Of a stretch of 7,239 nt of DNA, positions 1-6,207 are shown one piece after another. The position numbers were made by a program, and so were the translations under genes. Numbering within the stretch: the first letter of the stretch is position 1; every line of letters starts with the position of its first letter. The stretch covers positions 1-7,239 of the forward strand of contig DCIM01000028.1 of assembly GCA_002316005.1 (NCBI GenBank), in the 5' to 3' direction. A model generated the notes under the pieces. It searched no databases. It saw only the letters and a program-made list of their open reading frames with translations, and was not told where the DNA came from. Origin of the DNA: Prevotellaceae bacterium UBA1726 (GTDB taxonomy: Bacteria; Bacteroidota; Bacteroidia; Bacteroidales; Bacteroidaceae).

Positions 1-5
1 ATAAA

Positions 6-46
6 ATGAAACCGCTGAGATGATCTTGTCATTTCAGCGGTTTTAT
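6..46. terminator. Bidirectional intrinsic terminator-like hairpin
   Basis: The arms AAACCGCTGA (9-18) and TCAGCGGTTT (34-43) are perfectly complementary. The stem extends inward through ATGA (20-23) with TCAT (29-32) and outward to 6/46, leaving a 5-nt loop (24-28). An A-rich left flank and TTTTAT on the right give a T-tract on each strand, so the hairpin could end transcription both ways. It would close the leftward mnmG-to-deoC transcript 90 nt past the deoC stop, and also any rightward transcript entering from outside the window. The stem is seen directly; terminator activity is inferred. Confidence 0.7.
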
Positions 47-50
47 GTTG

Positions 51-111
51 TCATTCCACTTAAATGAGGTGCTCGTTTCACTGAAATGACCTCATGAAAA
101 CGGTGGAATGA
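51..111. repeat. Long imperfect palindrome downstream of deoC
   Basis: Nested arms share nearly one centre: TCATTCCAC (51-59) with GTGGAATGA (103-111), ATGAGGT (64-70) with ACCTCAT (89-95), and TTTCA-C-TGAAA (76-86). Unpaired stretches separate the three blocks. A TTTTT run (112-116) follows on the plus strand, so it might act as a terminator for rightward transcription. On the minus strand it would form a 3'-end hairpin in the deoC transcript, between the stop codon and the stronger hairpin at 6-46. The role is unknown; it could also be a protein-binding or dispersed repeat element. Confidence 0.55.
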
Positions 112-135
112 TTTTTGTAAATAATCTTCGCAATA

Positions 136-1020
136 TTAGAAGAACTTAGTCTCCTCACCAAGAATATCGCTCAGAAGGATGTTTGCAAGGCGTGAAGTAC
201 CCATGCGGAACCACTTGTTTGTGAGCCATTCCTCACCCAGAACTTCCTTTACGATAGTGTAATAAGTGACAGCATCCATCACTGTGTTGATGCCACCAGC
301 AGGCTTGAAACCAATCTGAATACCAGTCTCATCATAGTATTCCTTAATAGCCTGACACATTACATATGCTGCCTCTGGTGTTGCTGCGATCTTCTCCTTA
401 CCAGTTGAAGTCTTGATGTAATCAGCACCAGCATACATTGATAGGATAGAAGCTTTCTTGATGTTTGAAGCGGTCTTCAGGCAACCAGTTTCAAGGATCA
501 CCTTCATTGCTACATTCTCGCCGCAAGCAGCCTTCAATTCAGCAATATCCTCGCATACGCTCTGGTAATCTTCGCTGAGGAATTTACCCACTGGCATAAC
601 GATATCAATCTCTGTAGCGCCGTCTTTTACTGCTAATGCAGTCTCGGCCACCTTTACCTCAATAAGCGCCTGAGACGAAGGAAATGAGCCCGAAACACAT
701 GCAATTTCCACGCCTTCTACCTCGAGAGTGTCCTTTACGACCTCTGCAAAGCAAGGATAAACGCAGATTGTAGCCACATGTGGGAGGTCTGGATAAGCGT
801 TTTCAAACTCGTTTACACGCTCTGTAAATGCCATTACACTTGCGTCTGAATCAGTGCAACTGAGTGTGGTAAGTTCAATACTTCCCATGAGGAATCGCTT
901 TACCTCAGGAGTGTCATTCTCAAGAACCTTGTTAGCAATGATGTCCTTCACTGCTGCCTGTACCTCTGCGTCATTGATTTCGCAGTTGTACTTTGTTAAT
1001 GCTTCTTCGTACTTTGTCAT
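136..1020 (-). CDS. deoC: Deoxyribose-phosphate aldolase
   Basis: This cytoplasmic class I aldolase splits 2-deoxy-D-ribose 5-phosphate into acetaldehyde and glyceraldehyde 3-phosphate, the last step of deoxynucleoside catabolism. The 294-residue protein shows the family signatures in order: ELTTLS near residue 49, the acidic stretch ATEIDIVMPVGK with Asp139, VILETGCL near 174, the Schiff-base motif YIKTSTGK with Lys203, and GFKPAGGI with Lys239. The last two match E. coli Lys167 and Lys201 in motif and approximate spacing. It is longer than the 259-residue E. coli enzyme, mainly through about 35 extra N-terminal residues. The ATG lies 2 nt after the dtd stop codon, which suggests translational coupling, and no Shine-Dalgarno sequence is visible. 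It is the last gene before the hairpins at 6-111. Confidence 0.96.
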   Translation of the reverse strand: MTKYEEALTKYNCEINDAEVQAAVKDIIANKVLENDTPEVKRFLMGSIELTTLSCTDSDASVMAFTERVNEFENAYPDLPHVATICVYPCFAEVVKDTLEVEGVEIACVSGSFPSSQALIEVKVAETALAVKDGATEIDIVMPVGKFLSEDYQSVCEDIAELKAACGENVAMKVILETGCLKTASNIKKASILSMYAGADYIKTSTGKEKIAATPEAAYVMCQAIKEYYDETGIQIGFKPAGGINTVMDAVTYYTIVKEVLGEEWLTNKWFRMGTSRLANILLSDILGEETKFF

Positions 1021-1022
1021 AT

Positions 1023-1478
1023 TTAAAAATCTTTTTGTTTAGAATCTATAATAATAGTTACTGGTCCATCGTTGAGGAGGTCAACTTTCATATCTGCGCC
1101 AAACTCTCCCGTGCCTATTTTTTGCCCCAAAGCGGCTTCTAACGACTCAACCATAGAGTTGTAGAGTGGGATAGAGATATCCGGTTTGGCGGCTCGTATG
1201 TAGCTCGGGCGGTTACCTTTCTTTGTTGATGCCATCAGCGTGAACTGACTGATGAGTAGGATTTCGCCTTTTATGTCGAGAATGGAGAGGTTCATTACAC
1301 CTTCAGAATCGTCGAAAACACGAAGGTTGACTATCTTTTTCACCAGATAATCTATGTCTTCCTGGGTGTCTTCTTCGCCAATCCCAACCAGTATCATCAA
1401 ACCTTTGCCAATCTGTGATTTGATGTTTCCGTCGATTGTGACGCTCGAATGTTTTACTCTTTGTATAACGACTCTCAT
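1023..1478 (-). CDS. dtd: D-aminoacyl-tRNA deacylase
   Basis: Dtd hydrolyses D-aminoacyl-tRNAs such as D-Tyr-tRNA, and mischarged Gly-tRNA(Ala) in characterised relatives, keeping wrong amino acids out of translation. The protein has 151 residues, close to the usual 145-150. It begins with the typical MRVVIQRV start, has the SQFTL motif at residues 77-81 followed by KGNRPSY, and carries the Gly-cisPro motif GPVT at 138-141, which reads the chirality of the substrate. Both active-site motifs are intact. The gene lies 40 nt after uvrC and 2 nt before deoC. A TAnnTTTG element about 27 nt upstream suggests it may have its own promoter besides read-through from uvrC. No Shine-Dalgarno sequence precedes the ATG. 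Confidence 0.96.
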   Translation of the reverse strand: MRVVIQRVKHSSVTIDGNIKSQIGKGLMILVGIGEEDTQEDIDYLVKKIVNLRVFDDSEGVMNLSILDIKGEILLISQFTLMASTKKGNRPSYIRAAKPDISIPLYNSMVESLEAALGQKIGTGEFGADMKVDLLNDGPVTIIIDSKQKDF

Positions 1479-1504
1479 TTACGGTCTTTTTTAGGTTCAG
1501 TTCG

Positions 1505-1512
1505 CAAAGATA
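1505..1512 (-). promoter_or_regulatory. Candidate -7 element of a dtd-deoC promoter
   Basis: The minus strand reads TATCTTTG, an exact match to the Bacteroidota -7 consensus TAnnTTTG, just after the uvrC stop codon. Transcription would begin near 1498 and give a leader of about 20 nt before dtd. I see no convincing TTTG -33 element at the usual distance, which would fall inside the end of uvrC, so this remains a candidate. Confidence 0.4.
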
Positions 1513-1518
1513 ATCATT

Positions 1519-3369
1519 TTATTTTGAATTGCCCTCGTTTGGATGAAAATAATTATAAATTATTTCGGCTTTCGATTTGCCAATTATCTCTGTAAGAGCC
1601 TGAGTATCAGCTTCTTTGATGCGTTTCAGACTCTTGAATTTCTTTAGAAGTTCTTCCTTTGTTTTTGGACCTATGCCTTGTATGTCGTCTAACTCGCTAT
1701 GAAGGGCGTGTTTTGCTCGTTTGTCCCTGTGGAAAGTGATGGCATAACGGTGTACTTCGTCTTGAATCTGGGTGAGTACATGGAAGAGTTCTGAGTCGGT
1801 TTTGAGGGCTATGACCTTAGGCGGAAAACCAAACAGAAGTTCGTTTGTCCTGTGCTTGTCGTCCTTGGACAAACCAGCGATTGGAATATCAAGATGAAGT
1901 TCGTCTTCTACCACCTCGCGAACAACACCCATCTGACCAATTCCGCCATCTGTGATGATGAGGTCGGGTAGGGGTGTTTCCTCTTCAATCATACGCGAAT
2001 AACGGCGTCTTACAACCTCTTGCATTGAGGCATAATCGTCAGGACCAACAACGGTTTTGATGTTGTATTTGCGGTAGTCTTTCTTTGAAGGTTTCATGCC
2101 TTTGAAGACAATACAACCGGCCACAGCATCTGTTCCTGATATGTTGGAATTATCGAAACACTCAATCTGATAAGGCAACTTCTCAAGTCCTAATTTCACT
2201 TGCAGTTCCTTCATCAATCGGGTCTGTTTCTGTTCTGGATTTAGCTTGTCAATTTGCTTCAGGCGGTCCACTTTATACTGCTTTCCGTTGAGTTCTGAAA
2301 GCTCTAAAAGTGTCTTCTTGTCACCTCTTTGCGGAACAAAAAACTGTGCTTCGTCAGGCAGATTCCACTCCATCTCAAAAGGTACTATTACCTCCTTTGC
2401 ATGACTCTTAAATCGTTCGCGAATCTCAGGAATAGCACTAATGAGAAGCTCCTCGTCAGTCTCATCTAATTTGCGCGTATATTCGTAGGTGAAACTCTGT
2501 GTAATTGTACCGTTTGTTACGTGCAGATAATTGATGAAAGCGTGGCTTTTCGTATCATCGTTTATGATGCTGAACACATCCACATCATTGATGGTGAAAC
2601 TAACGACCTCTGTTTTTGCCACGAAATTCTCGAGTAATATATATTTCTGCTTCAGTTCTTCTGCCTCTTCAAACTTCAATTCAGAGGCTTTCTGGAGCAT
2701 CAATTCGTATATCTCCTTACTGATTTTTCGTGTCTTTCCTTCAAGTAATTCTGCTGCTTGACGTATGCCTTCTCTATAGTCCTCAATGCTCTGTTTTCCT
2801 ATACACGGCCCTTTGCAGTTTTTAAGGTGATAATAGAGACATGGTTTATATTTGCCATGAGCTATTCCATCCTCTGTCAGAGGGATATTACAACGTCTTG
2901 GACAGTAGGTTTTCTTGATGATTTCAAGTATCGCGTACATCGTACTAACCTGACTGTATGGACCGTAATATTTACCCGTTTTGCGGTTGATGTTTCGTGT
3001 GTGGAAAATGCGAGGAACTGGTTCCTTGGTAATACAGATGCTCGGGTAGGTTTTTCCGTCTTTAAGAAGCACATTATAGCGAGGATTATACTGCTTTATG
3101 AGACTGTTTTCAAGCAGCAAAGCACTCTCCTCGCTATTTGTTACGGTGTACTTGAGGTCGTGTATTTTGCTCACCAAAACCTTTGTCTTGTATCTGTCTA
3201 CTTCAGTATGGAAATAAGTAGTGACGCGTGCCTTGAGGTTCTTTGCCTTACCAACATAGATTATAACGCCCTTCTCGTCCAGAAACTGGTATGATCCTGG
3301 TGCTTCTGGAAGGTTGAGCGCTATGTTCTTGAGGTAGGCCAAACGAGCCTCGTTTTCAGCCTTAGTCAT
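1519..3369 (-). CDS. uvrC: UvrABC excinuclease subunit C
   Basis: UvrC is the dual nuclease of nucleotide excision repair; it cuts on both sides of a lesion in the UvrB-DNA complex. All domains are present in 616 residues, a normal length. The N-terminal GIY-YIG nuclease has Tyr27, Tyr38, Arg48, Glu87 and Asn99. Four cysteines at 160, 177, 185 and 189 have the spacing of the reported iron-sulfur site. The UvrB-binding UVR motif lies near 217-250, and the RNase H-like nuclease has Asp406 (FDNSNISG), Asp474 (IITDGG) and His540 (HRYAI). A helix-hairpin-helix DNA-binding end covers about 560-608. The chosen ATG has a clear AAGGA six bases upstream. The gene is 77 nt downstream of apt; that gap holds a parS-like palindrome and several copies of its half-site. 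Confidence 0.97.
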   Translation of the reverse strand: MTKAENEARLAYLKNIALNLPEAPGSYQFLDEKGVIIYVGKAKNLKARVTTYFHTEVDRYKTKVLVSKIHDLKYTVTNSEESALLLENSLIKQYNPRYNVLLKDGKTYPSICITKEPVPRIFHTRNINRKTGKYYGPYSQVSTMYAILEIIKKTYCPRRCNIPLTEDGIAHGKYKPCLYYHLKNCKGPCIGKQSIEDYREGIRQAAELLEGKTRKISKEIYELMLQKASELKFEEAEELKQKYILLENFVAKTEVVSFTINDVDVFSIINDDTKSHAFINYLHVTNGTITQSFTYEYTRKLDETDEELLISAIPEIRERFKSHAKEVIVPFEMEWNLPDEAQFFVPQRGDKKTLLELSELNGKQYKVDRLKQIDKLNPEQKQTRLMKELQVKLGLEKLPYQIECFDNSNISGTDAVAGCIVFKGMKPSKKDYRKYNIKTVVGPDDYASMQEVVRRRYSRMIEEETPLPDLIITDGGIGQMGVVREVVEDELHLDIPIAGLSKDDKHRTNELLFGFPPKVIALKTDSELFHVLTQIQDEVHRYAITFHRDKRAKHALHSELDDIQGIGPKTKEELLKKFKSLKRIKEADTQALTEIIGKSKAEIIYNYFHPNEGNSK

Positions 3370-3375
3370 TCTATT

Positions 3376-3380
3376 TCCTT
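3376..3380 (-). promoter_or_regulatory. Shine-Dalgarno site of uvrC
   Basis: The minus strand reads AAGGA followed by six bases and the uvrC ATG, which supports this start codon. It stands out because no other start in the window has a recognisable Shine-Dalgarno sequence, as is common in Bacteroidota. Confidence 0.55.
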
Positions 3381-3393
3381 ATTTATTATTATA

Positions 3394-3442
3394 TGAAACA
3401 CTTTGCAATGTTTCACATGAAACAATTTAGTCTTATGAAACT
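3394..3442. repeat. Cluster of TGAAAC half-sites before uvrC
   Basis: The apt-uvrC gap holds TGAAACA at 3394-3400, TGTTTCA at 3409-3415, TGAAACA at 3418-3424 and TGAAACT at 3436-3442. The first two form an inverted repeat with an 8-nt spacer that contains the small palindrome TTGCAA. The second and third form the compact palindrome at 3409-3424. The middle arm is therefore shared. This could be a multi-site protein-binding region, or alternative hairpins in the apt-uvrC RNA. Confidence 0.5.
3409..3424. promoter_or_regulatory. parS-like palindrome, copy 1
   Basis: The 16-mer TGTTTCACATGAAACA has 7-bp arms around a CA centre. It differs at one central base from TGTTTCACGTGAAACA, the centromere site bound by ParB (Spo0J) in many bacteria. 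An identical copy lies at 4053-4068. It sits 40 nt upstream of the uvrC start, outside any coding sequence. The identity of the copies is seen directly; binding by ParB is inference, and an operator for another dimeric regulator is the main alternative. Confidence 0.5.
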
Positions 3443-3446
3443 ATTC

Positions 3447-3977
3447 TTAGATTACGAGAAGGGTAGAGATCTCTGTGTCTGGTTCAAATGCATCTCTACC
3501 GTGAAGTCCCTCAATCTTGAGTTCAATGATGAAGTTGATATAGATCTTCTTAGGATTGAACTTCTTAACAAGATCGTAGGCAGCGCGCATGGAACCACCA
3601 GTAGCGAGCAGGTCGTCGTGAATCAAAACAACATCATCTTCAGTAATTGAATCTTTGTGTATTTCGATTGTGTCTGTTCCGTACTCCTTTGAATATGACT
3701 GCTGGATGGTTTCTGCAGGCAATTTTCCGGGCTTTCTGCACAATGCAATGCCTGCGCCAAGTTCTACAGCAAGGGCAGAACTCATTACAAAACCACGACT
3801 CTCAATTCCTACGATTTTTGTGATGCCCTTGTCTTTATAAAGATCTACGATTTCATCGCGCATAATCTTTACACATTCGGCGTTTTTGAAGAGTGTTGTT
3901 ACATCCTGGAATTGAATACCCTTAATCGGAAAATCCGGAACACATCTAAGGTTCTCGAGAAGTTTTTTGTTGTTCAT
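3447..3977 (-). CDS. apt: Adenine phosphoribosyltransferase
   Basis: Apt salvages adenine by joining it to PRPP to give AMP and pyrophosphate in the cytoplasm. The 176-residue protein is the standard length. It has PDFPIKGIQFQDVT (residues 14-27), typical of Apt rather than other type I phosphoribosyltransferases, GIESRGF at 57-63, RKPGKLP at 81-87, and the PRPP-binding loop VLIHDDLLATGGS at 117-129 with Asp121 and Asp122. All key parts are intact. It follows mnmG by 108 nt and precedes uvrC by 77 nt on the same strand. Both gaps contain the same 16-bp palindrome. No TAnnTTTG element is visible directly upstream, so it may depend on the mnmG promoter. No Shine-Dalgarno sequence is seen. Confidence 0.96.
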   Translation of the reverse strand: MNNKKLLENLRCVPDFPIKGIQFQDVTTLFKNAECVKIMRDEIVDLYKDKGITKIVGIESRGFVMSSALAVELGAGIALCRKPGKLPAETIQQSYSKEYGTDTIEIHKDSITEDDVVLIHDDLLATGGSMRAAYDLVKKFNPKKIYINFIIELKIEGLHGRDAFEPDTEISTLLVI

Positions 3978-4052
3978 CTTGTTTTGTATTTTAATGTTTC
4001 AATTTGCTAACTATATTGTTTTTAGCGTTTTCAACGATTGTTTCTTATATTT

Positions 4053-4068
4053 TGTTTCACATGAAACA
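4053..4068. promoter_or_regulatory. parS-like palindrome, copy 2
   Basis: This is the second exact copy of TGTTTCACATGAAACA, 644 bp from the first. It lies 18 nt past the mnmG stop codon and 75 nt upstream of the apt start, again outside coding sequence. A lone half-site TGTTTCA occurs at 3995-4001 in the same gap. A 16-base identity in two neighbouring gaps is unlikely to be chance. ParB binding is suggested by likeness to parS and by the neighbouring mnmG gene, but is not shown. Confidence 0.5.
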
Positions 4069-4086
4069 TTTTGTTTGCTCATTATT

Positions 4087-5958
4087 TTATCTGCCCAAAA
4101 GAACGAGTAAAACATTGATATCGCTCGGTGAAACGCCAGGAATTCTACTTGCCTGTGCTAATGTCTCTGGATTGATTCTTGCCAACTTCTGGCGTCCCTC
4201 GGTTGAGATTTCATGCAACTGTGAGTAATCGAAGCGATCTTTTATCTTGATATTCTCCAATCGATGCATCTTTTCCGCTATTATTTTCTCGCGTTCGATG
4301 TAGCCTTTATACTTCATTTTTATTTCCGCAGCCTCGGAAATTTCGGCATTTCTGTTTGGTAGCTTCTCAATTTCCTCGCGAAGTTCAGGGATGATTGACA
4401 CTAATCCCTTCATCGAGAGTTGAGGACGAGTAACCAAATCCACAAGTTTGCAACCAAAGCGGAGTGGGGTGGAACCTAAACTTTCAAGAGCAGAATTAAT
4501 TTCCTTCGGTTTTATCGCGTAGTTCTGGCAGAAATCAATAATGTGGTTTATACCATTTTCCTTCTCCTTCCACCAGTTGAGTCTTTCAGTAGAAGCTAAA
4601 CCGATATTATACGCTTTTTCCGTCAAACGAGCATCAGCATCATCCTGTCTGAGCAAGATTCTGTACTCCGCACGAGAGGTAAACATACGATATGGCTCAT
4701 CAACGCCTTTAGTGACAAGGTCGTCAATAAGTACTCCAATGTAAGCTTCATCTCTTCCAAGCACCAATGGTTCTTTTCCTCCGCACTTCAATGCGGCATT
4801 CAAACCAGCCATCAAACCCTGACCGCCGGCCTCTTCATATCCGGTAGTACCATTGACCTGTCCCGCAAGATAGAGGTTAGGAATTACCTTTGACTCAAGA
4901 GAGTGATATAATTGGGTAGGGTCGAAATAATCGTATTCAATAGCATAACCTGGACGGTAAATCTTCACATCACGCAGAGCAGGAATCTTTTTCAATGCCT
5001 CTAACTGAATATTGAGAGGCATACTTGAAGAAAAACCATTCAGATACATCTCGTTTGTATCGCTTCCCTCTGGTTCGAGGAAAAGAGGGTGGTGGTCTTT
5101 ATCAGCAAAAGTAACCAGTTTTGTTTCAATTGAAGGGCAGTAGCGAGGGCCAGTACTTTGGATTTGTCCGTTGAAAAGCGGTGAATCCTCCAATCCGCTA
5201 CGTAGAACTTCATGACATTCAGGAGTGGTGTTGAATGTCCAACAAGGCAATTGAGGCAGATTTCTGTGAGGGCCGAAGTAACTGAACTGATTATAATCAG
5301 TTTCACCTGGTTGCATCTCCATATCTTCGAAATGCACCGAACGACGATCAATTCGCACAGGAGTACCTGTCTTCATACGCTCAGAGCGAATGCCATGACG
5401 AGTCAGCGACTCAGTGAAACCAGTGACGGCAGGTTCAGCGCAACGCCCACCAGGAACCATCTTTCTGCCCACATGCATCAAACCATTGAGGAAGGTGCCA
5501 GCAGTGACAACAACGCACTTTGCACGGAATTCAATGCCCCATATAGTGCGAACGCCCACCGCTTCGCCATTCTCCACCAACAACTCCTCAGCTTGATCCT
5601 GCCAGATGTCGAGGTTGTCAGTGTTATCAAGAATCTCACGCCATTTCCAGATGAATTTCCCACGGTCGCACTGAGCACGAGGACTCCAAACGGCAGGACC
5701 TTTTCCGCGGTTAAGCATACGGAATTGAATAGCCGTAGCATCAGTCACAAGTCCCATCTGTCCGCCCAAAGCATCAATCTCGCGCACAATCTGTCCTTTC
5801 GCAATACCGCCCACGGCAGGATTGCAACTCATCTGACCAATCTTGTTCATGTCCATTGTGATAAGGCAGGTGTTTGCCCCCACACGAGCCGATGCCGAAG
5901 CCGCTTCAGCTCCAGCATGACCGCCGCCAATCACAATTACATCATAATAAAATACCAT
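4087..5958 (-). CDS. mnmG: tRNA uridine-5-carboxymethylaminomethyl modification enzyme MnmG
   Basis: MnmG (GidA) works with the GTPase MnmE, not present here, to add a carboxymethylaminomethyl or aminomethyl group to the wobble uridine (U34) of certain tRNAs, using FAD, NADH and methylene-tetrahydrofolate. The 623-residue protein is normal length. It has the N-terminal FAD-binding GGGHAGAEAA at 11-20, CNPAVGGIAKG at 45-55, GPRYCPSIE at 270-278, LAGQVNGTTGYEE at 364-376, and the C-terminal tRNA/MnmE-binding region with YKGYIEREK at 550-558. Cys45 and Cys274 match E. coli Cys47 and Cys277, which are needed for activity. The ATG lies about 50 nt from a TAnnTTTG promoter element. It heads the leftward gene set and is divergent from sdhC. 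In many bacteria this gene lies close to the replication origin. Confidence 0.97.
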   Translation of the reverse strand: MVFYYDVIVIGGGHAGAEAASASARVGANTCLITMDMNKIGQMSCNPAVGGIAKGQIVREIDALGGQMGLVTDATAIQFRMLNRGKGPAVWSPRAQCDRGKFIWKWREILDNTDNLDIWQDQAEELLVENGEAVGVRTIWGIEFRAKCVVVTAGTFLNGLMHVGRKMVPGGRCAEPAVTGFTESLTRHGIRSERMKTGTPVRIDRRSVHFEDMEMQPGETDYNQFSYFGPHRNLPQLPCWTFNTTPECHEVLRSGLEDSPLFNGQIQSTGPRYCPSIETKLVTFADKDHHPLFLEPEGSDTNEMYLNGFSSSMPLNIQLEALKKIPALRDVKIYRPGYAIEYDYFDPTQLYHSLESKVIPNLYLAGQVNGTTGYEEAGGQGLMAGLNAALKCGGKEPLVLGRDEAYIGVLIDDLVTKGVDEPYRMFTSRAEYRILLRQDDADARLTEKAYNIGLASTERLNWWKEKENGINHIIDFCQNYAIKPKEINSALESLGSTPLRFGCKLVDLVTRPQLSMKGLVSIIPELREEIEKLPNRNAEISEAAEIKMKYKGYIEREKIIAEKMHRLENIKIKDRFDYSQLHEISTEGRQKLARINPETLAQASRIPGVSPSDINVLLVLLGR

Positions 5959-6007
5959 ACGCGTAAGGAAAATCGGTGTTTAATGCAGCAAAATTGCTTT
6001 TGCACCA

Positions 6008-6015
6008 CAAAAGTA
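6008..6015 (-). promoter_or_regulatory. Candidate -7 element of the mnmG promoter
   Basis: The minus strand reads TACTTTTG, an exact TAnnTTTG match. A weak -33-like TATGG lies 19 nt further upstream (6035-6039). Transcription would start near 6001, giving a leader of about 42 nt before the mnmG ATG at 5958. Consensus match and position are seen; promoter activity is inferred. Confidence 0.5.
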
Positions 6016-6069
6016 ACAAGATTTTTTGGATTTTCCATAAAAAAATTTTTATTTCTCCCTAAAATATAG

Positions 6070-6077
6070 TATTTTTG
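6070..6077 (+). promoter_or_regulatory. Candidate -7 element of the sdh/frd promoter
   Basis: The plus strand reads TATTTTTG followed by C, an exact TAnnTTTG match. The usual -33 region (about 6047-6050) is only a T-run, so the upstream element is weak. Transcription would start near 6084 and give a leader of about 124 nt before sdhC. It lies 55 nt from the opposing mnmG element, so the two promoters are back to back. Confidence 0.5.
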
Positions 6078-6098
6078 CACACGGTAAAGTGATGAACT

Positions 6099-6168
6099 AT
6101 ACCTAAAAGGTATTACAACATAACGCCTAAACTCTATGAAATAGAATGAGTTTTTTGTTTGAACAAAA
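6099..6168 (+). promoter_or_regulatory. Leader of sdhC with three small dyads
   Basis: Three inverted repeats follow the predicted start point. ATACCT/AGGTAT lies at 6099-6113 with a 3-nt spacer. AAACTC/GAGTTT lies at 6129-6153 and runs into a T6 tract (6151-6156), giving the shape of a weak intrinsic terminator. TTTTGTT/AACAAAA lies at 6153-6168 with a 2-nt spacer. The second and third share one base, so they could not both form fully in RNA. They may be operator sites or an attenuator, but the stems are AT-rich and could be chance in such sequence. Confidence 0.3.
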
Positions 6169-6207
6169 TATTTATTAAACATTTAAATACTTAATTATCA
6201 ATCATTT

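Noticed and set aside
1..111. CRISPR or tRNA-like structure in the gene-free left end
   Set aside because: The two hairpins differ in sequence, there is no regular repeat-spacer pattern, and no cloverleaf or T-arm motif is present.
2758..3294. Open frame of 178 codons on the plus strand opposite uvrC
   Set aside because: It is antisense to conserved UvrC domains, with no family resemblance and no start signal.
3370..4086. A replication origin near mnmG
   Set aside because: I saw no cluster of DnaA boxes (TTATCCACA-like) in these gaps, and neither dnaA nor the parAB genes are here. Nearness to the origin is only suggested by the parS-like sites.
5212..6069. Open frame of 285 codons on the plus strand opposite the start of mnmG
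   Set aside because: It lies almost wholly antisense to a clear mnmG gene, its translation has no recognisable motif, and it runs through the mnmG promoter.
6153..6168. FNR- or CRP-type operator in the sdhC leader
   Set aside because: TTTTGTTTGAACAAAA does not fit TTGAT-N4-ATCAA or TGTGA-N6-TCACA; it is kept only as an unassigned dyad.
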